DNA of 62,534 nt from Acidobacteriota bacterium (GTDB lineage Bacteria > Acidobacteriota > Terriglobia > Terriglobales > Acidobacteriaceae), in assembly GCA_003225005.1 (NCBI GenBank), contig QIAN01000250.1:1-62534 (forward strand). Reading direction: 5' to 3'. Positions 25,760-35,079 of the stretch are shown piece by piece (the first letter of the stretch is position 1; every line of letters begins with the position of its first letter). Under the pieces are notes generated by a model. The model saw only the letters and a list, made by a program, of their open reading frames with translations, was not told the DNA's origin and did not search any database. The translations under genes and the position numbers were made by a program.

Positions 25760-26071
25760 ATGACGCTGTTTACGCGATGGTCGGCATGGTTCTGCTTGTC
25801 CGTGATGCTATGGACAGCGGCACTCGAATCTGCTCACCACCATGCCAACAAGACCGAGCCCGCCTCCTGCTCCATCTGCGTCGTGGCCCATACCACGGCG
25901 CCCACAGCCAGTTCCAATCATGCCAGGCCGTTTTTCACCGCGATGGGCCTGCTGCAAGAAGAAGAAATCATCGCGCAAGCCCGGGCCCATTCATCTGATC
26001 TGGGCATTCGCGGTCCTCCTGCCATTCAGGGATTCCCACTACGAGTTAAATATCCGGCTAAGCCGGCGTAA
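25760..26071 (+). CDS. Small exported His/Cys-motif protein (CSIC type), copy 2
   Basis: A 103-residue protein starting at ATG 25760 with a signal-like helix (WSAWFCLSVMLWTAALESA). Immediately after comes HHHANKTEPASCSICVVAHT, giving the same H-x-H ... CSIC-x-x-AH pattern as the protein at 22020. The middle contains LLQEEEIIAQARAH and the C-terminus is Pro/Arg-rich (IRGPPAIQGFPLRV). It sits between the permease and the TonB-dependent receptor, in the same direction and with short gaps. A periplasmic metal-handling role is inferred from motif and context only. Confidence 0.6.
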   Translation: MTLFTRWSAWFCLSVMLWTAALESAHHHANKTEPASCSICVVAHTTAPTASSNHARPFFTAMGLLQEEEIIAQARAHSSDLGIRGPPAIQGFPLRVKYPAKPA

Positions 26072-26097
26072 TCCCTATTTTCTGTCAGGAGAATATC

Positions 26098-28728
26098 ATG
26101 ACTACTTCTTATCGGCGGCGCTTCGTCGCCATGGCTGTTATTTCGTTATTTCTCATAGCCACTTCTTCTCTCGCGCAGTCGGCTGGCAATTCCGGTTCCA
26201 TAAACGGTACGGTCGAGGACCCAACCGGGGCAGTCGTCCCTAACGCCACTGTCGAAATTCGCAACCCGGTGAGCGGCTATGACCGCTCGGCTACCACCGA
26301 CGCATCCGGCAAGTTCAGCTTCCCCAACATTCCCTATAATCCCTACCATCTCACAGCAACCTCAGCTGGGTTCGCGTCCCATCTCGAGGACGTGGACGTT
26401 CGCTCTTCGGTTCCCGTGAATGTTCCCATCAATCTCAAAGTGGAAGGATCGTCCACCGTAGTGACGGTCGAAAGCGGCTCGGATCTGGTGGAAAACGATC
26501 CAACCTTTCACACCGACGTCGACAAGAATCTGTTCGACAAGCTGCCTCTGGAAAGCCAGTCTTCATCGGTCAGTTCGCTGGTGACGCTCGCCACGCCGGG
26601 CATCACCGCGGACTCGAACGGACTCTTTCATGGCATGGGTGATCACGCAGAGAATTCGTTCTCCGTGGATGGCCAGCCCATCACTGATCAACAGAGCAAA
26701 GTTTTTTCCAACCAGATTCCGCTCGATTCAATTCAGTCGATGGAGGTCATTGCCGGCGCTCCACCGGCTGAGTATGGCGAGAAGACAAGCGTCGTGATCA
26801 ATGTTACGACCCGGTCGGGCCAGGGGCTTATGAAGCCGCAGGGTAGCGTCACAGCTTCCTATGGCAGTTTTGGCACATCGACCGTCGGATTCAACCTTGG
26901 TTACGGTGGCGAGAAGTGGGGCAATTTCATTTCGGCCAGCGGTTTGAACAGTGGCCGCTTTCTGGACCCGCCGGAGTTCACCGTCATCCACGACCAGGGG
27001 AATGAAGAGAACTTATTCGACCGGGTCGACTATCAGTTATCGAGTGCTGACTCGGTCCATGTAAACCTGGGTTTTACGCGTTCGTGGTTCCAAAACCCGA
27101 ACAGCTTCGACAACGTTCTCCGCATGGGCCAGACCGATCCGTCGAAGAATCCACTCGGGCCCACCGACCAACGTTCGCAGATAAAGACGTTCAATATTGG
27201 GCCATCCTGGACTCGATTGCTCAATCACAATTCCGTCTTCACCCTGGGGGCTTTTGTCCGGCGCGACCACTACGACTACTACCCAAGTCCCAATCTTTTC
27301 GACGACCTTTCCCCGATTCAACAGGAGACAGTGGCTCAGGATCGAACCCTCACAAATACTGGGCTTCGGTCTGACCTTTCGTACGTGAAGGGTATCCACA
27401 ACGTGAAGATCGGAGCCACGTATCAGCAGACTTTCCTCAACGAGAACGACAGGCTGGGGGTTGTCGACAACAGGTTCCTTCCCTCCCTCAACGATGCGAA
27501 TGGCAATCCCTGTTTTGTGAACAACGTCGCGCTGGACTCCCCATGCACCGACCTGCTTCCCTTCGATCTGACACGTGGAGGAGGGCTGTTTACCTTTAAC
27601 CGCCACACCGATGTAAAACAACTTGCGCTTTACATCCAGGACCAGATCACCAAAGGCAACTGGTCCTTCAATCTCGGTGTGCGTGGAGATTTCTACAACG
27701 GTTTGACCACTCATAAAGAAGGCGAGCCTCGTCTCGGAATCGCTTACCACATCAAACCGAGTAACACGGTGCTTCGCATTTCGTACGCACGCGTGCTCGA
27801 AACGCCGTTCAACGAAAATCTAATCGTGTCCAGCATAGGATGCAGCAACGCCGTGTTAAATCCGCTTCTCGCTTGTTCCGCGCCGAATCCCACGCCGCTC
27901 GCCCCCGGCTGGCGCAATGAGTTCCACGCGGGCCTTCAGCAAGCTTTCGGTAAGTATCTTGTGTTTTCCGGCGAATACATCTGGAAGTACACACACAACG
28001 GATTCGATTTCAGCATCCTGGGAAATACTCCCATCTTCTTACCGGTGGCCTGGGACAGGTCCAAGATTCCCGGATATGCCGGCCGCGTAAGCGTGCCCAA
28101 TTTCCACGGGTTCTCGGCCCTCATGGTCTTCTCCCGCGTGGCCGCGCGATTTTTCACACCGCAACTCAGCGGAGCCGGTGCTGTGCCCTCCGCCCCCAGC
28201 GGCGTTTTCCGTATTGATCACGACGAGAAGTTCAATCAGACAACTCACCTTCAATACCAGCCTTGGAAGCGCGGGCCGTGGTTCGGCTTCAACTGGCGCT
28301 ATGACGGCGGTTTGGTGGCTGGCAAAGTTCCTTTCGCAAATGACAGGACAACCCCGGTGGATCTAACGGTTCTTACCGGGGACCAGCAGTTGCAAGCGGG
28401 ATTGTTTTGCGGGAGTCAGCACCCGACACTGTTTGCACCCCTCACCAGTTGCGCGCCGCAGCTATATGGTTCGACCCTGGTGCAGATACCCGCGCCCGGG
28501 AAACAGGATCCCGACCGTAACCCTCAGCGAATTGACCCACGCCATCTCTTCGATGTTTCCATCGGACACGACAACGTGTTTCACGGGGACAAGTACCAGG
28601 TCAGCTTTCAGCTTACCGCGATCAATCTGACCAATAAGTACGCGTTATACAACTTCCTTTCCACATTCAGTGGCACGCACTACGTGACACCGCGTGCCCT
28701 AACCGCTCAAATGGGATTCCACTTCTAA
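26098..28728 (+). CDS. TonB-dependent receptor with carboxypeptidase-regulatory-like domain
   Basis: The 876-residue protein has a signal peptide ending near SSLAQSAG. A CarboxypepD_reg beta-sandwich (SINGTVEDPTGAVVPNATVE, TTDASGKFSFPNIPYNPYHL) spans about residues 33-115. A plug domain follows (FSVDGQPITDQQS, SMEVIAGAPPAEYGEKTSVV), then a large barrel ending in ALTAQMGFHF. Extracellular loops contain paired cysteines (GNPCFVNNVALDSPCTDL; GLFCGSQHP with TSCAPQLYG). These outer-membrane transporters import chelated metals or other large substrates using TonB energy. AGGAG precedes the ATG. The metal ABC genes just upstream suggest a metal or metallophore substrate, though this large acidobacterial family also includes glycan-related members. 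Confidence 0.88.
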   Translation: MTTSYRRRFVAMAVISLFLIATSSLAQSAGNSGSINGTVEDPTGAVVPNATVEIRNPVSGYDRSATTDASGKFSFPNIPYNPYHLTATSAGFASHLEDVDVRSSVPVNVPINLKVEGSSTVVTVESGSDLVENDPTFHTDVDKNLFDKLPLESQSSSVSSLVTLATPGITADSNGLFHGMGDHAENSFSVDGQPITDQQSKVFSNQIPLDSIQSMEVIAGAPPAEYGEKTSVVINVTTRSGQGLMKPQGSVTASYGSFGTSTVGFNLGYGGEKWGNFISASGLNSGRFLDPPEFTVIHDQGNEENLFDRVDYQLSSADSVHVNLGFTRSWFQNPNSFDNVLRMGQTDPSKNPLGPTDQRSQIKTFNIGPSWTRLLNHNSVFTLGAFVRRDHYDYYPSPNLFDDLSPIQQETVAQDRTLTNTGLRSDLSYVKGIHNVKIGATYQQTFLNENDRLGVVDNRFLPSLNDANGNPCFVNNVALDSPCTDLLPFDLTRGGGLFTFNRHTDVKQLALYIQDQITKGNWSFNLGVRGDFYNGLTTHKEGEPRLGIAYHIKPSNTVLRISYARVLETPFNENLIVSSIGCSNAVLNPLLACSAPNPTPLAPGWRNEFHAGLQQAFGKYLVFSGEYIWKYTHNGFDFSILGNTPIFLPVAWDRSKIPGYAGRVSVPNFHGFSALMVFSRVAARFFTPQLSGAGAVPSAPSGVFRIDHDEKFNQTTHLQYQPWKRGPWFGFNWRYDGGLVAGKVPFANDRTTPVDLTVLTGDQQLQAGLFCGSQHPTLFAPLTSCAPQLYGSTLVQIPAPGKQDPDRNPQRIDPRHLFDVSIGHDNVFHGDKYQVSFQLTAINLTNKYALYNFLSTFSGTHYVTPRALTAQMGFHF

Positions 28729-28747
28729 CATCGAATCGACAACCGGG

Positions 28748-28777
28748 AGGCGTCCGAAAGTTGCGGGCGCCTTTCCT
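28748..28777 (+). terminator. Rho-independent terminator after the receptor gene
   Basis: Arms AGGCGTCC (28748-28755) and GGGCGCCT (28765-28772) form an 8-bp stem with one G-T pair and a 9-base loop, followed by TTCCT. It lies 20 bases past the receptor stop and closes the metal locus. Confidence 0.65.
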
Positions 28778-28905
28778 CGCTTCATGTTCCAACGATATTT
28801 TGCAAATGAATGTAAAACTGGGAACCTCGTCCTACGCGGCAGAGTCGGCTTGATAGAATAACAAGATCGCTCCTGCGCCACAGTCTGGATTTTTTAGGAG
28901 AAGTC

Positions 28906-29832
28906 TTGTCTATAAGGTCCGCCGTACGCTCGTTCATTACCCTTGCCGTCCTGAGTTCCCTTTCAAGTGTTGCGCTTGCTCAGCTGGTATCGCCGGCGTC
29001 AGCTCCCGATTCCTCGCGACAGACTCCCTCCGAAAGGGTTGCACAGTCAAACACGAAGGACGAACCCGAACCAACGCCGAAATCCAGCGCGCCGGCACAG
29101 GAGCAGACTAATCCTCCCAGTACCGTCCCTGGCGCTAGCAGCACTCAAGGCAAGGTTCAAGGAACTTCAAACGATCGGCTTTTCTATGCCCTGCCGAATT
29201 TCTTGAGCCTGGAGAACGCTGGGCAAGTCTCCCCGCTTGCCACAAAACAGAAGTTTAGTGTCGTGGCTCGCAGCTCTTTCGATTATGTTGTATATCCCTG
29301 GTACGGTTTTCTCGCAGGTATCAGCCAGGCGGAAAATAGTGAGCCCGGATTCGGCCAGGGCTTCGGGGGTTATGGCAAACGTTTCGCCTCGGCCTTGGCC
29401 GACGGGACCATTGAAAACTTCATGACCGGTGCCGTTCTTCCATCACTGCTCCACCAGGACCCGCGTTTTTTTCAGTCGGGGAAGGGAAGTTTTACGCACC
29501 GGGCAGGGTATGCGGTTAGCCGAACTTTTGTCACCCGCACGGATTCGGGCAATGCGCAGTTCAACTATTCCGAGATCGTGGGCAGCGCCTTGTCGGCCGC
29601 ACTCTCTACCAATACCTATCATCCCAGGAGTACCATCATTGCCACAAAGTCTGGACCCCGATTTTACGGGTCAGATCGAACCTTGACGAATACCGCCAGC
29701 GTGTGGGGATCGCAGCTGGGATACGACACGATTACCATCGTGGTCAAAGAATTCTGGCCCGATATCCACCGCAAATTGTCGCAAAGGCGCAAGGAGACTA
29801 ACGTGGCGCAGCTAGACAGTTTCACGCCATAG
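28906..29832 (+). CDS. Secreted conserved hypothetical protein (acidobacterial type)
   Basis: A 308-residue protein starting at TTG 28906 with AGGAG just upstream. A signal peptide ends at VALAQ and is followed by a Pro/Ser/Thr/Gln-rich disordered stretch to about residue 85. The remaining domain contains FYALPNFLSLEN, GFGQGFGGYGKRFASALAD, TGAVLPSLLHQDPRFFQSG and a C-terminal KEFWPDIHRKL. I recall many acidobacterial proteins with this glycine-rich GxGGYGKRF pattern but no assigned function; an envelope location is likely. It is separated from the receptor gene by a terminator, so it is a separate unit. Confidence 0.75.
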   Translation: MSIRSAVRSFITLAVLSSLSSVALAQLVSPASAPDSSRQTPSERVAQSNTKDEPEPTPKSSAPAQEQTNPPSTVPGASSTQGKVQGTSNDRLFYALPNFLSLENAGQVSPLATKQKFSVVARSSFDYVVYPWYGFLAGISQAENSEPGFGQGFGGYGKRFASALADGTIENFMTGAVLPSLLHQDPRFFQSGKGSFTHRAGYAVSRTFVTRTDSGNAQFNYSEIVGSALSAALSTNTYHPRSTIIATKSGPRFYGSDRTLTNTASVWGSQLGYDTITIVVKEFWPDIHRKLSQRRKETNVAQLDSFTP

Positions 29833-29884
29833 CGCCTGACGATGATGGGAGAGTCCTCGGCACTTGGACTCGGAGACTGACCCT

Positions 29885-30379
29885 TCAATGCGGTTTCTCG
29901 TCCTTCTTCTCGCTCGCATGATCCTCGTATACCGAAAATTGCCCCTGCGGCCGCTTCAGTTTGATTGTGAGGTCCATCTTCGCCTGGTTAACGTCGTAGT
30001 CTTCGCCAAATGTCTGGAATCCCTGCGCCAGAACCTGCACCCGCAACTTCCCGTAAGGGACGCCGTCAAAGCTCGACTTACCTTCGGAATCCGTTTTTAG
30101 CTCCATCCCTCCCCGCTGTTGTTTCCCACGCGAATTCACGGGATGCATAATCACCGCCGCATTACGTACCGGCTTGCCGTTGTCATCTTTCAAAACCAGA
30201 AAATTGATCGCCGCGGTCGGTTCCTCCTCCGCGCGACGATCCCGCTGCGCCGCTGCTCCCACGGCCAGCATCAACGAAGCCAACGCCACACCCACAATCA
30301 CTCTCAGGTTCAGGAAGCGGGGACGTTGAAGTCTGGGACTTAGAACACACCGGAAGATCTGGAAAGCTGGCCAATTCAT
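29885..30379 (-). CDS. Exported small carboxypeptidase-regulatory-like protein
   Basis: A 164-residue protein with a membrane/signal segment near residues 25-45 (VIVGVALASLMLAVGAAAQ). An acidic linker precedes a single CarboxypepD_reg/SdrD-type beta-sandwich. The latter contains INFLVLKDDNGKPVRNAAVI, ELKTDSEGKSSFDGVPYGKL and RVQVLAQGFQTFGEDYDV. The C-terminus is charged (EKKDEKPH). It resembles the N-terminal module of acidobacterial TonB receptors but stands alone. A periplasmic role is likely; binding partner unknown. Confidence 0.75.
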   Translation of the reverse strand: MNWPAFQIFRCVLSPRLQRPRFLNLRVIVGVALASLMLAVGAAAQRDRRAEEEPTAAINFLVLKDDNGKPVRNAAVIMHPVNSRGKQQRGGMELKTDSEGKSSFDGVPYGKLRVQVLAQGFQTFGEDYDVNQAKMDLTIKLKRPQGQFSVYEDHASEKKDEKPH

Positions 30380-30853
30380 GTCGTTGCTATTCTAAGCAGA
30401 GCGGCAATCCGCTGTCATTAACAGTGTTTCGCCTGGCACAAACGATTCGCGCCGACAGCAAAAAACAAGGGAAATGAACGAAGATGCTGGAATTGGCCTG
30501 CAGGTGGAGCCGAAGGGGGCCACCACACTCGAGCCGCGAAGCGGCGGCATATGTTAGTTTAGCCCCGGACTAACTCCGGGGTAAAACCAAATAAGCGGAA
30601 CCGAGTCCCGCCAGGGACGGTATAGAAAACTGATCCTCTCATTACCCTAGTTCCAACATGAAGCCGGAAATATCGGGAACGTCACCTTCCCGTCGGGAAA
30701 CTTCGCCCCCTGTTGCGCTTTTCAAAGGACAAGGCCCTGAGCGATTTTCGGATGGTGGAAAAACCACGGGCCTCGCGAAATCAATTAGCGCGCAGCCGCT
30801 TGCATTTGTTCACTGCCGTGCCGCGGAGGCCATGTTCGCCGACAAATGAGAAA
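30380..30853. other. Intergenic region containing palindromic repeats
   Basis: About 470 bases between two minus-strand genes. The supported content is the palindromic module at 30534-30618; short open frames such as 30658-30849 have no protein-like features. Confidence 0.5.
30534..30618. repeat. Composite palindromic intergenic repeat
   Basis: Three hairpins in series: CCGC/GCGG around GAA at 30534-30544; CCCCGGA/TCCGGGG with a 5-base loop at 30563-30581; GTCCC/GGGAC with a 4-base loop at 30605-30618. The arrangement resembles dispersed intergenic repeats I know from acidobacterial genomes. Confidence 0.55.
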
Positions 30854-31090
30854 CTAAGAAACGTTCTTCGCCCTGCGCGCGTTGTCCCACCACACGGATG
30901 GAACCTCGTCGGGGCGGCTAAGCATCTTTGATAATTCCTGTTTGATCTGCAACAAGCGGCCGGCACGCACCTCAGCCGCCGATTGCTCTATTGGACTGTG
31001 CGCCCTCCGTTGCGAATAGATCGCATTCATGTTCCTGAGGTCGGTGATCTCCTGGCGCAGGCTGGTAAGGCGTTCCGGAATATGAGTCAT
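30854..31090 (-). CDS. Small conserved hypothetical protein
   Basis: A 78-residue soluble helical protein. It starts MTHIPERLTSLRQEITDLRN, continues with RAGRLLQIKQELSKMLSRP and ends with VPSVWWDNARRAKNVS. The heptad-like Leu/Ile spacing suggests a short coiled coil. I recall similar short proteins from other acidobacteria, which supports it being real, but no function is known. Confidence 0.6.
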   Translation of the reverse strand: MTHIPERLTSLRQEITDLRNMNAIYSQRRAHSPIEQSAAEVRAGRLLQIKQELSKMLSRPDEVPSVWWDNARRAKNVS

Positions 31091-31474
31091 AATTACAGCA
31101 TACGCCTTAAACTCTTCCTCGGTTTTGATTTCTTCACGCGGTTCGAAAATACACAGCTTAGACGCCGCGCATTCCGGCCTGACAGCCGAGGGGCGTGCGG
31201 CCCACTTTTATAGATTTCACCGGGGCGGCGCCTGACCGAGGGACCCCATCCTCCGTGCCCTTTGCGAAGGGTGGGCGGTTACACGGCATGCAGAATCACT
31301 CTGCGGTGGAGGCCCGCCCTTGCAAAAAATGCAAGAGCAGGCCAATGTCTCTGTTGCGCGGCTCACCGACTCACCGGAAGCGGTGTGCTGGCCACGGCGC
31401 GCCGTTTCCTGAAGTGTCCTTCCGTTCGCCCTTTTCCGAAAGAGCGCCATCCAGTCCTCGCGCAATCGGCCCAT
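31091..31474. other. Intergenic region upstream of the groEL terminator
   Basis: About 380 bases with no supported gene. It contains a short hairpin CTTGC/GCAAG around AAAAAAT at 31319-31335 and several GGGTGGGC/GCCCGCCC-type stretches that may be remnants of dispersed repeats. Confidence 0.35.
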
Positions 31475-31504
31475 AAAAAAGCCCCACTCTTACGAGTTGG
31501 GGCC
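31475..31504 (-). terminator. Rho-independent terminator after groEL
   Basis: On the minus strand GCCCCAACTC, loop GTAA, then GAGTGGGGC forms a strong stem with one bulge, followed by six T. It lies about 45 bases past the groEL stop. Confidence 0.8.
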
Positions 31505-31546
31505 CAGATTCAAGCGAAGAGCCAAGCTGAGAGCTAAAAGCCGACC

Positions 31547-33415
<1,869 letters not shown>

Positions 33416-33751
33416 TTATCGACGTGCGCCGGCGGGCTCTTTCTTAGCTCCGTGGGATGCACCGCTGAGGACGCCCAGGACTTCGTCTTCCTTCATGATG
33501 ATGAAGTCTTCGCCATCAAGCTTGATTTCGGTGCCGGCGTACTTGCCGAACAGGATCCGGTCGCCCTCTTTAACAGCCAGGGGGAATACCTTGCCTTCGT
33601 CGTTAGAACGGCCCTTGCCGGCGGAGATGACTTCGCCCTCCTGCGGCTTGTCTTTAGCCGAGTCTGGGATAATAATGCCGCCACGAGTGGTGTCGGCTTC
33701 TTCCACACGACGGACCAAAATGCGGTCATGGAGTGGGGTGAATTTTGCCAT
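33416..33751 (-). CDS. groS: Co-chaperonin GroES
   Basis: The 111-residue protein is the GroEL cap. [57 protein letters not shown] and the C-terminal EDEVLGVL match the family. A non-conserved tail of about 14 residues ([14 protein letters not shown]) makes it slightly longer than the usual ~97. The ATG at 33751 is preceded by AAAGGAG; an upstream in-frame start at 33769 would add six residues. It is first in the operon, under the promoter and CIRCE at 33829-33883. Confidence 0.98.
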   Translation of the reverse strand: MAKFTPLHDRILVRRVEEADTTRGGIIIPDSAKDKPQEGEVISAGKGRSNDEGKVFPLAVKEGDRILFGKYAGTEIKLDGEDFIIMKEDEVLGVLSGASHGAKKEPAGARR

Positions 33752-33828
33752 AGTTGCAACTCCTTTCAAATTGGTAGAAGGTTTGAGCTTGGGTAAACTG
33801 ATGAGAATAAAGGTTTAACGCACATCTG

Positions 33829-33855
33829 TTAGCAATCTTCTGTTACGAGTGCCAA
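33829..33855. promoter_or_regulatory. CIRCE operator (HrcA-binding site)
   Basis: TTAGCAATC, 9 bases, GAGTGCCAA: each 9-base half matches the CIRCE consensus TTAGCACTC-N9-GAGTGCTAA at 8 of 9 positions, with exact spacing. It lies just downstream of the -10 box of the groES promoter, where HrcA would block transcription. Confidence 0.92.
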
Positions 33856-33883
33856 TTATAGGACGGGAGTGGGATGTTGTCAA
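33855..33883 (-). promoter_or_regulatory. Consensus sigma-70 promoter for groES-groEL
   Basis: On the minus strand TTGACA (33883-33878) and TATAAT (33860-33855) are separated by exactly 17 bases, a full consensus. The start would fall inside the CIRCE element, about 100 bases before the groES ATG. Confidence 0.9.
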
Positions 33884-34023
33884 GCGGGCCGGTCTCGGAC
33901 GTCTCGGACCGATCAGATGCCCCCGCTTCAGGACCGGGGAGCGGGGCAGTTGCAGAGAACCTCCGAGCGTATCCTCTGGGTTTCGAAGTTGGCGACCTGA
34001 TTTGCCAAGAAATAACCTGAGCC

Positions 34024-35079
34024 CTATCTCAGCTCTTCCATCGCCGCTTCCAACACTTCCCTGCCCGGACGCGTCAGCGACTCCGGCAGCGTGGCCAGCG
34101 GCTGGTCGGTAATGTTGAGCATGTCGAGGAAACTCGGCGCCTGCGGATTCACGTAGAACACGCCGGTAAGCACTTCGCCTCTTTCGTGAGCTTCGGTAAG
34201 CCGGGTAAGCGCGTTGAGCCGGCTGGTCGGATCGTAATTCTCTTCCAGCTTGCGCAGACGCAGATGTGATCCGTCGTGCATGGTGACGTCGAGCGTGCTG
34301 CCGGCGTCGTAGTCAACCGCAATGTCTTCAAAGTGCGCAACGAAGCTGACTTCTTGCAGGGACTCTTCGTGGTCCTTCACGTATTTGTAAGACTTAGTCG
34401 AGCCTTCGTGATCGTTGAAGGTCACGCAAGGCGAAACTACATCGAGCATCACCGTGCCCTGGTGCGCGATGGCCGCTTTCAACATGGCGAGGAGCTGGCG
34501 CTTGTCGCCTGAGAATGAGCGTCCAACAAAGGTCGCGCCCATCTGAATTGCGAGGATGCAGGTATCGATCGGTGGCAGATCGTTGATGACGCCGGTTTTC
34601 AACTTCGAGCCCAGATCGGCGGTCGCCGAGAACTGGCCCTTGGTCAAGCCGTAAACCCCGTTGTCTTCAATGATGTAAATGATGGGCAGATTGCGCCGCA
34701 TGAGATGAACGAACTGACCAATGCCGATCGAGGCTGTGTCGCCGTCGCCGCTCACCCCGAGTGAAACCAGATTGCGATTCGCCAGCATCGCACCCGTGGC
34801 CACTGAGGGCATGCGTCCGTGGACGGCGTTGAAGCTGTGCGAGCGATTCATGAAATAGGCCGGGCTCTTCGAGGAGCATCCGATGCCGCTCAACTTGGCA
34901 ACCCGCTCCGGCTGCACGCCCATTTCGTACATGGCTTCGACGATGCGCTCAGAAATGGCGTTGTGGCCGCAGCCCGCGCATAGAGTGGTCTTGCCACCCT
35001 TGTACTCGATGACGCTCAGGCCGATGCGGTTGGTCTTTGGTCCGCCGGGCGTGGATTCAATCGGGGGGGTGGTCGCCAT
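34024..35079 (-). CDS. korB: 2-oxoacid:ferredoxin oxidoreductase subunit beta
   Basis: The 351-residue protein is the thiamine-diphosphate subunit of a 2-oxoglutarate/2-oxoacid:ferredoxin oxidoreductase, which converts the oxoacid and CoA to acyl-CoA, CO2 and reduced ferredoxin. The iron-sulfur ligands are visible in LCAGCGHNAISERIVEA and SGIGCSSKS. ThDP/Mg binding is in GVSGDGDTASIGIGQFVH, followed by VYGLTKGQFS. Further Cys near SPCVTFNDHEG complete the usual set. The ATG at 35079 directly follows the korA stop with no gap. The KorAB name is by similarity to mycobacterial-type two-subunit enzymes; pyruvate is an alternative substrate. Confidence 0.92.
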   Translation of the reverse strand: MATTPPIESTPGGPKTNRIGLSVIEYKGGKTTLCAGCGHNAISERIVEAMYEMGVQPERVAKLSGIGCSSKSPAYFMNRSHSFNAVHGRMPSVATGAMLANRNLVSLGVSGDGDTASIGIGQFVHLMRRNLPIIYIIEDNGVYGLTKGQFSATADLGSKLKTGVINDLPPIDTCILAIQMGATFVGRSFSGDKRQLLAMLKAAIAHQGTVMLDVVSPCVTFNDHEGSTKSYKYVKDHEESLQEVSFVAHFEDIAVDYDAGSTLDVTMHDGSHLRLRKLEENYDPTSRLNALTRLTEAHERGEVLTGVFYVNPQAPSFLDMLNITDQPLATLPESLTRPGREVLEAAMEELR

